Positions 1 through 10,125 of a stretch of DNA of 64,000 nt are shown here, one piece after another. Under the pieces are notes generated by a model. That model was not told the DNA's origin, made no database searches, and saw only the letters and a program-made list of their open reading frames with translations. How positions within the stretch are numbered: the stretch's first letter is position 1; each line of letters opens with the position of its first letter. This stretch comes from Heterostelium album PN500 (Eukaryota; Evosea; Eumycetozoa; Acytosteliales; Acytosteliaceae), in contig NW_008805069.1 in assembly GCF_000004825.1 (NCBI RefSeq), positions 1 to 64,000 on the forward strand, given 5' to 3'. The position numbers and the translations under genes are program-made.

Positions 1-912
1 TAAAATACATTACAAAATTTTTTGGTTTTGCATTTTGTCCTAACATTTTTGTCAAAGTAAACTTTGACGATTAAGATGGGGTTGCTTTTAATTGCTATAA
101 AAAGTTGTTTTATATCTCAGGAATTCAATTCTTGATGAATTGGTTGAAGTTTAAAAAATATTATAAAATTAATTTTGCATTATGGGCAGGAGTTTTCATA
201 TATGAAAATTGCTGTGAAGAATAATCATTTTACTATTTTTGATAGAATTGATTACCTCGTTTTTAAAACAAAAACTTTAATTTAAAGAGATCGAATTTTG
301 TTAAATTAAATGTGATTTTATATCGAATATTCTAGAAACTACTGTATTACTAATAGAATAATTGATTCTATTATTGATTCAAATATTGATTGATTTATTT
401 ATTCATTTATTCAATAATGCATTGATTTAATCATGTATTCTATTCTTTCAATGTCTTGTATTAATATATTTATTAAGTTTTAATTAATAAATACTTTTAT
501 ATTCATTCTTTTGAATTAATTCATTTATTAATCATAGATTCCAAAGTAAATGAATCATATCAAGTCATGTGAATCGAATAAATAAAGTAAACATTGATTA
601 TTTAAAAGCTGAAACGATATACATTTTTGATCACCACTATTTACAATTGTCATTGATCTTTGGAGATCTGCTCTAAATGTTATTGTTTCTGCGTTACATT
701 TATCAAGTTTCTATAGTTATTAATCTAATAGATAATATTTCCAAATGTTGTTGTTGTAGTTGTTGTCGTTGTTGTTGATAATAAATATATCTTTTTGAAT
801 GTAATCTTCTTTAAATATCTGTTATCTAAATTTATAATTTCCTAACAATCAATAAATGTTAGTAAAATTCTATTAATTAATATAAATTATTATTTCTTAT
901 CTTAATGTTAAT

Positions 913-1630
913 CTATTTGAAGCTATTTAAAGATTGTTGGCGTCTATAATTGTAATCCAAATGTAAATGATTTGAATCATTCGATCTCGCTTGTTCAATA
1001 GTGACCATATCTTCTTGTAAGATGGTAGTGGCTGCATTAACTTTAATCAAAGTGTTGGTGTATGTTTCACCTAATAGGTAAGCAAAGTAAGCTTTAGAAC
1101 AACAAGTTGTACTTGATCAATATCATTTTCCAATGCTTGTTGAAATAAAATCTATTTATAAACTAACTTGACTCTATATGATTGTGATGTATATTAGAAA
1201 ATTGCAGTATATTTACAAATGTTTAAAATTATAATTTACATACTTCAATAGCACACCTTGGCTTGGGTAGCAGGCCCGTCTCCAACTGTACTTTCATGGG
1301 CATCGCTGAACCCTCTGTTTTGATAATCTTGATGATCATACTATTAATTGGTTGTACTTGAAATGCATTACTATTGCAACAGTTCTTTCACTTTGATAGT
1401 ATCTTTAATCTCGTTGATCCTTGTCATGATTTAGCCAAAGAGTCGATCACCACTATTGTCCTATTTCACAGCAGCTTCCAAAATAAGTATCTATCTTTGA
1501 GAGTATAGTAAATTTGATATCTAATCTTCATTCATCAGAGCCAACCACCACTCAACTAATATATTGACATTGCTGTCAACAAAAGATATCTAACCAAACG
1601 TTGCATATTCTGTATCTATTAATAAATTAA
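913..1630 (-). pseudogene. Decayed protein-coding gene, family not recognised
   Basis: Read on the minus strand, the upstream half (about 1630 down to 1240) keeps a single frame of protein-like sequence, including short stretches such as VDSNVNILVEWW and IMTRINEIKDTIK. It is interrupted about nine times, always by TAA or TAG. After a probable intron the frame resumes with an acidic, hydrophilic C-terminus and ends at a TAG at 913-915, with at least one frame change on the way. Composition and codon use look like the neighbouring host genes. I do not recognise the family and see no viral or transposon motif. It could also be a badly assembled copy of a live gene elsewhere. Confidence 0.4.
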
Positions 1631-1936
1631 TATTAGTTTGTTAGTTTAGTTTAGTTTAGCATTATAGGAATGATCATTATCTCAATATTACTCCTCAATA
1701 TGTATCTTTTTAGAATACAAAAAGTAAACTTGAAGAGTGAGACAATATAATAGACAAACAATACTGAAATCATTGACTGAGCTTACATTTGAATTGAATC
1801 TTATAACTCATTACTTTCTTTAAATAATTTATTATATTCTAAAGCTGTAACATCTTTTAAAATTGAAAAATAAATAAATATTGATATTATTATTACTATT
1901 GATAACGATATCTTATGATCTATATAAATGAAAGTT

Positions 1937-1963
1937 AAAAAAAAAAAAAAAAAAAAAAAAAAA
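1937..1963. repeat. A homopolymer of about 27
   Basis: Longest pure A run seen in the window. It follows AAAGTT and precedes CAATTTG. No flanking target-site duplication is apparent, so I do not read it as a retroposon tail. Confidence 0.85.
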
Positions 1964-2489
1964 CAATTTGTTGATCATAAACACTGGACATCACAAGTAT
2001 TATTTTATTATTTTAATTGTTGTTTAGTTTCATTGTTGTTAACAACAACTTACAATCATTTATCATTATAACTATTGATTTATTAAACAAAAATTAGCAT
2101 ATTTTATATTTACCTCTATTATCATTACACACCAACAAAATAATCTTATATCAACTATCTTGAATCACAATTACACAATTATTAAAAATAACATTACAGA
2201 GAAACCTATACTTTGAGTATACAATCCTATACACTAATGATTTCAAGTTACTGAATGCTCATCACGATTATTCACATTTGATCTACAATTGAAATTGATT
2301 CTCAATTCAAATAGCTCATTTTATTTATTCATTTATTTATATAATTCGTTTAATCAATCATTCATTAGTTTTCTCATTCATTGACATATTTTTTTTATTT
2401 ATTCATAAATCCTATATATAATTTCAATAAATTAAATACTGTACTATCATTTATTAAATGATTTACTAATATTTTTATACTCTAATGAT

Positions 2490-2760
2490 TTTAGATCAAT
2501 AAACATGGTGATCATACACAGATATTCAAGACATTTTTGAATTCTTTTGGAGGTAAAAGATCTTTGAATAAGACAACTGCTCCACTGAGCTGTGCTTGAA
2601 GAACATATTGGACCTTGTTGATGGCACGAATAGTTGTCATCTTTTTCTGGTCCAGAGATGACAGTTTGACGACAATTAATCGATTAAATCATTTTAGAAA
2701 CTCCGGAAAGTGATGCTATTCCTCTACTATCTACTTTTCAAACCTCAAACAAGAAGCATT
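2490..2760 (-). pseudogene. Short coding remnant, family not recognised
   Basis: Minus-strand reading gives about 45 codons of protein-like sequence (for example KVQYVLQAQLSG followed by a hydrophobic stretch and FKDLLPPKEFKN) ending at a stop near 2500. It is preceded by a region that is open only in another frame. There is no plausible start or splice structure. It may be part of the same old gene as 913-1630, since strand and style agree, but that is inference. Confidence 0.3.
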
Positions 2761-3900
2761 GAACCTCTGCTATTATTTGGTAAGTTTTGTTAAAATTTTT
2801 TTTTATAAATGAAACCAACTAACCAACTATAGCTAACAAGAGAATCGATGAACCCATGGTGAAAGAGAGAAAAAACATTAATGAAGAAGTTACATTTATT
2901 TTTCTTGAAATAATTAATCATAGTTTCAAATAACAACAAAGTCAACAACAATAATAGCATTGATGAAATAGCAATATTGATCATAGGACTGATAATTACA
3001 ACCGATTTAGATTTCCAAGAAATTTTGGTTTTGCTGCACCATTTGAAGTAGATGGCAACCATATTCATTTTATATTCTAAATTATTTAATCATTAAAACC
3101 ATCGCAACACACCTATTTACTCATTCAACCAATCAACCAACATCGATTTATCTAATCTTTATGATTAATTCATTAATTTTTAGAGCAACTCAATTGGAGG
3201 TGTTATATCAATTTAACAATGAAAGTGGTGATCACACCTATCGCAAACCAACAGAGTGATAGGAAATCGGTTAAGACTTACAGGTCATTAGAAAGATGAA
3301 TCGGATCAACATATTAAGAATATACAATTTTCAATCAATTCAAACTTCATCCGATACTTTGAAGAACACCCTTTGACACCAACCAATTTCACCTATCAAA
3401 CTATTCAATAGTGTAACAAAGTAAACAACGAGAATTACAATTAATTAATAATTATAAATAAACTATCTAAATAATTTTTTTTTATTTTTATTTGAGAAAG
3501 TAGAGTTGTTGAACGTATGTTTGTATTGATCATTATCGTCAACATGTATGTTGTTTTGATAGTAATTGTGTTAAAGAACTTGAGTTGATGTTGTAGTGTA
3601 TGATTTAATTGTAACAGCAGTTCCTTTAATACTGGGTGTGTTTGTTGTGGATACTTTTGAATTGTATAAAGTTCAAAACGTGGGAAAGAGCTGTTGTTGT
3701 TGTTGCTCAATAATCATACTTCGAACTTGGTATTGCTTGTTACATGCTGTTGATTGAAAGTCTTTGTAAGAGCATCAACATATATTTAGAGTATTGGTTG
3801 TATACAGTCGAATTTTATATTTTATTGGAATTGTTTAAATTAATTTATTTAATGTTTTTGGATTGATGCTTATAAAGTCATATATATTTTTCCATTATAA

Positions 3901-5072
3901 TTAACAAGTTAAACTACCACCGGTTGGTACACCTAGAATACCACAAATGGTTGTATAGTATTGAACACGTTGTTGCATTTGTGGTGAACCAGCTGCTCCA
4001 TTACATTCGAGTCCACCGTTGATAGCTCTGATTGTCTCACCGAATGCATGAAGAGTTACCATAGCATCGTGAGGAGTGTAGGCAGTAGCACCCTTCTGAG
4101 TGTTCCAATACCAGATTGCAGTCTTCCATGATACAGAGGAATCGGTGGCAACTAGATCAGGATTTGCGAGTAGATTGATTCCCAATGCATTTCCACATGA
4201 ATTGTAGTTGTAGTTCCAACTCAATTGAAGTGGTCCACGACCGTAGTATTGAAGACCACCACATGTACCGGCTGGTTGACAATAGGAATTCCAGTTGGCT
4301 TGATTGATCTCACGAATGTAAACTAATCCACCGGTCTCATGATATACGTTTGCTGTTTATAAGAAGAATTGATTGTCCATATTATAGAATTAGAGTTGGA
4401 TAACATATAAATAAATAAAATAAACATCTGATCTCTTCGATCTAATAAATAATACTTACCTAAAAATGCGGCTGCTTCTTGCAGTTTAGTTGTTGATGTA
4501 CCAGTGTTTGTAAAGGCTGGATATGCAGAGAGGGCAGCAACTAATCCAGCATAGGTATAGAAAGAATTTCTATTTGGGAAGATTTGATTGAAAGTTGTTT
4601 CCGATACAATCCATCCAGTTCCTGGATTTCCACCACCTGAGCAATCAGTCACTTGTGACCAATACCATGTTGATACTGTTGGATCGGTACCATCGGATCC
4701 GTTTGTACCTACATTCACAACTTTGTAATAGAGTCCATTCGAGTACTTTACTACTTGACCCAATCCATAGTTAATTCCTGCTTGCCAATTGACAGCAATA
4801 TCACTACATCCGGTTCCAGAAGATGGGCAAGTCACTTGCGACCAATACCATGTTGATACTGTTGGATCGGTACCATCGGATCCGTTGGATCCGACATTCA
4901 CAACCTTATAGCAATTGCCATTCGAGTACTTTACAACTTGACCCAATCCATAGTTAACTCCTGCCTGCCAATTGACAGTAGATTGGCTATTAACTGTTGG
5001 TAGAGTTGCCAACACTGATAATAAAATAATTGTAGTTATTAGTAATATGTATCTATTTGTAAATAAAGACAT
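3901..5072 (-). CDS. Secreted GH19 chitinase with two N-terminal CBM5/12-like modules
   Basis: Hydrolyses beta-1,4 bonds of chitin, by family knowledge of glycoside hydrolase 19. It has two exons, 5072-4460 and 4352-3901, with a GTAAGT...CAG intron falling just before the catalytic motif; the product is 354 aa. I chose the ATG at 5072 because it opens a clean signal peptide (MSLFTNRY then a hydrophobic core ending near TVNS), whereas the in-frame ATG at 5144 adds a charged extension. Two nearly identical modules of about 45 residues (VNWQAG..NYGLGQVVKYSNG...W) follow. The catalytic domain shows HETGG and a second Glu nine residues further on, the spacing of the acid/base pair in bacterial enzymes. 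It also has YYGRGPLQLSWNYNY, FGETIRAINGGLECNG and a C-terminal Cys. The catalytic domain looks bacterial (Streptomyces-like) rather than plant-like, suggesting an old horizontal transfer that later gained an intron. Confidence 0.9.
4650..4990 (-). repeat. Tandem duplicated carbohydrate-binding module
   Basis: Two direct copies of about 140 bp inside the GH19 gene, roughly 4650-4800 and 4830-4985, are almost identical at DNA level as well as in protein. This is a recent internal duplication or gene conversion. A variable Cys-containing linker separates them. Confidence 0.75.
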
Positions 5073-7719
5073 TTTTATCTTTGTATTAGTTATCAGTTGA
5101 AATAATGAATAGACATTGCTGTTAAAGTCAGGTTTAAATAGCAATAAAATCGATTGTTCTGAAACCAGTAGTCAAAAACACTTTACATTTGTAATATTAC
5201 CGGATTAAAAAAAACAAAATATTTATCATAATGATATTAATACGAAGGGATTGATTTTAAGAACCAACACAACAGAATCGTTAAAGATTTTATAAAATCT
5301 TTTTAATTCTATTGTTTTTTGTTTCTGGTTCCTGAACAACATGATGTTTTGGGGTTAAAGTTATGCAAATTTTATAAATTGTAAGTTTGCAAAAATAATT
5401 TTGATTGACTTAAAAATGAATTATGGATAATTGGGAATGAAATCATTTGAATGAAGGTTTGATATTTTTGAAGAAAAATATAAAGTAAAAATTATATTAA
5501 TAATAAAATCTGGAGATTTCCAAGATGAACTTGTAATAGGAAGGAAAAAAGTTAAAAAAGTAACATAGATAGATCAGATAGAAATCAATCATAAAAATTT
5601 TAAATAAACCAGATTGTTGAATAGGTCAATCAAAATAAAAAAACTAAATCAACAGAAAGTGGTTTAGAATATTAAAATATTGATTAAATCTTCAAGTCTT
5701 TGTCTTCCCAAACACTCAATTTTTTTTGGGGAAGACAAACAAAAAAAAATTGGTTTAAAATTTTTTGAAAATGGTTTCAGACTTTTGAAAAGTGATGCGT
5801 CATGGCTTGTTATTTATTTTTCCTATATGAAACTTTATTTTGAATGAAAGAGAAATTTGACAAAAAAAAATTAAAAAAAAAAAATTATAAATAGTCAGTA
5901 ATTTATAAAAATTTTCAAAATGCAAAAAATTTTTTTTTAAAAATAAATTCGACTTACTTGTTGAATGAATTTAAGTTCATTGTTTGATCAACCAAGCCTT
6001 CAACGTTTAATTCTTACCAGACATTTACACTTTAATAATGGAGAGTACAAAGAGTGGTGTTACTTCAAGTCAAATCGCTCATTTCTTTTATAAGTAGAAC
6101 TATTAACTATTAGATACCATCTGTATATCCAGCGACTATCTGGTGAGATGTCTAAAGTTGATTGGCACAATTGGAGTGTGGCTCTGTTGGAATCTTACAT
6201 TGCGGAGGATCTTCCATATTCCTAACATTGCCGTTGAGTATGGGTGGGTACATCTGTTTAATTTTTAAAAAAAAAAAGAGTAAAAATTAGAAATATTAAA
6301 AAAAGAATTTAGAAATAAAAAAAAAGTTTAACTTACAAGTATTTTGATATGATCCTTTGATCCATATCAATCACCTCAAAACTGATTAAAAGGAATGAAT
6401 AGATCACCCTTTTATACTTTTTTTTTTAATTATAATTATATTTTTAAAAAAAAAATTATTTAAAATTAATTAAAAATTTTGGAGAATTAAAGAAGAATGA
6501 TCCTCTTCCTTTTCTAACTATTTGCAACTATAATTGATAAAATGAAGTTTATTTAAGAAAAAAAACTCACTATCAGATAGATGTTTATCAAAATAGTACT
6601 ATTTTTATCACATTTTACTACGGTAGTATTGGGGTGAATGAATTAGATATGAAATAGGGTTTGTAGAGTATTTTTTTTTAATATGACATCATACAAACAT
6701 TCTCTCTAACCTACACATTTGTTAAATAATCAACCTCCAAAGCCTGGTAATAAAGCTCAAGCTAAAAAATATTTGCATTTTATAAACTTAAACTTTTACT
6801 TTTTTATAGCAAACATGTATTTTTTTTGAATTTTATGTGAAAACAGACATCTTTATTCATTTTTATATATTGTTGATTATTATTTATCAATATATATATT
6901 TATCAAAAATTGAAAATTTGTAAACAAAATCAGCAGCAATGATTGATCAATAGTTGTTCATGTAGTCAGTTTGGATTGAATAAATCAACATCAACTAAAT
7001 GATATTAAAGTTAATTAAGCTAGACACAAAATAATAATAACTTTATTTAACCTAGTTAATCAGGGTCTCTTGTTAAATATCTATTCTGCTAGTTGCTAAT
7101 CATTGATTTTCTCATATAAATTTCCCATATTACAATAACCATTTTTTGAACACAAATTTTTGATTGAAGATCTTTGAGAATTTGATTGAATCTTTCATAA
7201 CATTGATAAATATGTCTGTCCCTGTATTCTTTGATCTCTCGGGTTTGGTGTAGCTTGCTCCGAACTCCGATGCAGATTGGAAAACTCATTTTCCCTAACG
7301 AAAAATAAACGCCATACTCATTCAATTTTTTTTTTCAAGAATAACACTTTATATTCTAAATCTACTATAAAAATGCTTTCTATTATCTAATTTTTATTAA
7401 AATCCAAGTAGGTTTGATATTTTATTATATTTTATAATATTAATCTCTATTGCGACAACTTAAAAAAAAAATTTGTGAAAAACAGCTCAACCACTATCAT
7501 TGAAAAAAATTTAACATATTTATTAGTTAATGATAACTATTGTGTATTTGAGCTTATAAATAAATCATATAAACTTTTAAATTCAAATAATGTATAATTT
7601 ATTTAAAATTGATTGTTATAACTAAATTCATCAATGGTTAAGTATTGTTTGTTTTTACGCTTCTTATAGGAAGTTTAATTAATACAAAATAATAGATAAG
7701 GAGTTTAGAGATAGGGTAT
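5073..7719. other. Intergenic region with hairpins and coding-like fragments
   Basis: The first part is the upstream region of the GH19 gene. It holds a 20-bp perfect palindrome at 5283-5302 inside a larger imperfect inverted repeat (about 5258-5333). It also holds an 11-bp-stem hairpin at 5699-5739 (TTTGTCTTCCC/GGGAAGACAAA). Around 6130-6230 a plus-strand stretch reads as about 25 protein-like codons and then stops. A 78-codon open frame at 7089-7325 (-) has no recognisable similarity or neighbours, and I do not call it a gene. Confidence 0.5.
5283..5302. repeat. 20-bp perfect palindrome in a larger inverted repeat
   Basis: AAAGATTTTA followed directly by TAAAATCTTT. Flanking GAACCA (about 5261) and TGGTTC (about 5326) also face each other, so the whole 5258-5333 stretch could fold back. 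It lies about 200 bp upstream of the GH19 start. Confidence 0.7.
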
Positions 7720-10125
7720 TTAAAAATCTTTTCCTAATCTGCAATATCTGAGACACTGTATAAACATAACAACGGTTTCGGGTACATTTCCTTCGATGAG
7801 CCATTCACCAACACCAATCTTTGAGACTAATCCTCTAGATGCCCATTTGTACGAGAGTTTAGGATTTTGATTTAGGTATTCGTTGGATTCGTGTTGCCAC
7901 ATATACTTGAGGAATGGCATGTTATTGTAGTACCAAGCGAGCCACACACCATTCCATTTACCACTTCCCAGGTTCTTAACGGTGTCCTTGGCTGGTACTA
8001 GCAGCTGTCCATTCCAAATATACTTGAGATCCTTTGCCTTGACATTGGCATCGAGATGCTCAGAGTTGTAGAGAGTTCCGTCAGCGCGGTATGTCCACTC
8101 CTCTCCGTGACTGGAACGAACTACACCACCAGCCACAGAGCGTCGGTAGTTAACAACATTGGAGCAGATAGATTCGAGGAGAGTCTCCTTGATATATAGA
8201 TTGATGCACGATTGATTGGTATCGAAATTCTTACGAGGCAAGCCGTCAATAGCCAACATCCACATGGCGGCATCCTTGTCATTCTTGGCACGTACCACCA
8301 ACTTGGAATCTGGATTTCTCATCTTTAACATAAAGCAATGTTTATATTCATATTTGGTGACTGGGCAAATCGAAACAATATTACTCAATAATATATCTTT
8401 CTTTGGTTTCAATGTAGCTGATTTCTAAAATAAAAAAATAATTAGAGACAAATCAGTTTCAATATATAATCTAACCAAACTTACACGTTCACTTGCATAT
8501 ATTGATAAGCGTTCTACTGATAATACAAAATACTGTTCTTTCCAAATGACCAATGGACCTTTGCTACCTTTTTTGATGAGTGGACCTGATTTATAGATGT
8601 AGTCACTGCTCTCCTCGGGTGAGTATTCCTTGGTAGTTAGTTCAGTGCTTTGGATGAGTGAGTGCGATACTTCGGTTGGTATCTTTGGAATGTCATCTGT
8701 GATATCACCAGTTTCCAAATAGTGTTTGACTGCCGACACAAATAATGAGAGTGTGCATGCCTTCTTCTCAGTCAAGTTGGTCTTTTTCATTTCGATTTGG
8801 ATTGCCAATAATTTCTTGGCAATGAGCGATATAGATTGAGCGATCTTGTCCATCTCTGTTAAACCACCGTTACTATTGCTACTGTGATCGGAAACATTGT
8901 CGCTGTTCAAATACATGGATTGTTGACTGGTGGACAATAGATGAGGTGAACGATTTGATAGTTGTGGCGAGCAAATCACTTCAGTGTTAGTGTCTGAACC
9001 TGTGGTAGAGTCAAGTGGCGACAAGATCTTGGAGATAGTGTTGGTGTCCTTGATAAGATATTCATACTCAGTCGATAGGATATCCTGTGACAACATGAAT
9101 AGATCAGGAAGCGATAAGACAATGCGTTGGTACTCACTAATTTTACAGAGGATCACCTCACAGTTCTCAATCACTTGCTTCTTTATCAATTCAAGCTCCA
9201 ATTGGTTGGTGTTAAAGTTCGATGTTGATTGCGACTTTTTCGCTTTGATAGAGTGTGACTGGAGATTGAGATGGATAGGTGGTTGTTTGGCGGCAGCGGT
9301 TGGTGAGGTTGGTGGTGAGTTGAGAGAGTTGACATTGTTTTCCTTGTTATCTCCTAAATTAATGGGTGACTTTGGTGAGGAAATGCAAGCTGCTGACATC
9401 AATGGTGAAATCGATGTAGATTGGTTGTTGTGACTATTGCTATGATCGGGTGTGGATGGTGTTATATTACATAAATTGTTGTTGCTGTTACTGGTGGTAG
9501 TGGTGGTTGTAGTTGTCTTGTCCTTGTAAAAACTATTCTCTTTGTTGTTTTCTGATTTGTCTTTGTTGTTGCTATTGATTTGTTGACGAAGAATCGATGG
9601 TGAGAGTGGGCACTCGCGTGACGACGACAGATATTCAGAGCCAGAGAGTGGAGCGTAAATCTTGGTGACTTCGTCGAGCTTTAATTGCTGTGAAATCCTA
9701 ACACTCTTACGGTGGAGAGTATTGTTCTTTGATTGGTTTGAATTGTGATGCTTAGTTTTCTTGTTTGGTGATTGGACACTGTTGCTAAGAAAAGATGGCG
9801 AAGACAATGCTCCTGTTCCATTGTGTGAAGCGACACTCGAGTGTAGAGAGAGAGCGTTGGTAGTGGATTTGCTAGGTGATTTGGTGAGAGACGATCCGAG
9901 ATCGACAACAAACTGCAACTTTGAAGTGGCAGTACGTTGCAAAGTGGCGGAACGCAGTTTTGCTAGTGGACTGCTGCTGGCAGTGTCTTTTTCTACATTC
10001 TTTCTTTTCTTTAGCTTGTCACGCGAAGCTGGATTATTGATATAAGACTGTTGCTGTTGTGGGGGTACTGTCTGTCCTTGGGGTTCTCTATTCATTTCTA
10101 ATTGAGTATCTTCAATTCCAATCAT
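7720..10125 (-). CDS. PH-domain protein with long low-complexity N-terminus
   Basis: Two exons, 10125-8485 and 8424-7720, with a 60-bp intron (GTAAGT...TTTAG); product 781 aa. The start is the ATG at 10125 (MIGIEDTQ). Upstream in-frame codons would only add an AT-rich hydrophobic run that looks like 5' leader. Residues 1-300 are rich in Ser, Asn, Thr and Pro, with a poly-Thr tract. Near residues 520-625 there is a pleckstrin-homology fold: a GPLIKKGSKG...WKEQYFVLS start, a strand KKDILLSNIVSICPV, and a closing helix with AAMWMLAIDGL. The intron lies within this domain. The last 140 residues form a Trp/Tyr-rich segment I cannot name. PH domains usually bind phosphoinositides or proteins at membranes; the actual ligand here is unknown. 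Confidence 0.85.

Larger units (their letters stand above)
1..3900. other. Gene-poor region with decayed coding fragments
   Basis: No intact gene is recognisable. The stretch is AT-rich with an A run of about 27 at 1937-1963, an 18-nt palindrome at 51-68 (8-bp arms GTCAAAGT/ACTTTGAC) and a 16-bp palindrome at 2033-2048. Islands of higher GC at about 913-1630, 2490-2760, 2830-2890 and 3180-3420 translate into protein-like text broken by stops and frame changes, so I read them as remnants of genes. A short telomere-like GTTTAGTTTAG stretch near 1640-1660 is too short to mean anything by itself. Confidence 0.55.

Noticed and set aside
1634-1660. Telomere-like GTTTAG repeats
   Set aside because: Only about three imperfect units, and dictyostelid chromosome ends are not defined by this repeat.
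1937-1963. Poly(A) tract as a retroposon tail
   Set aside because: No target-site duplication or element body was found; A runs of this kind are common in dictyostelid DNA.
7089-7325. 78-codon frame on the minus strand
   Set aside because: No similarity recognised, AT-rich flanks, no nearby exon to join.
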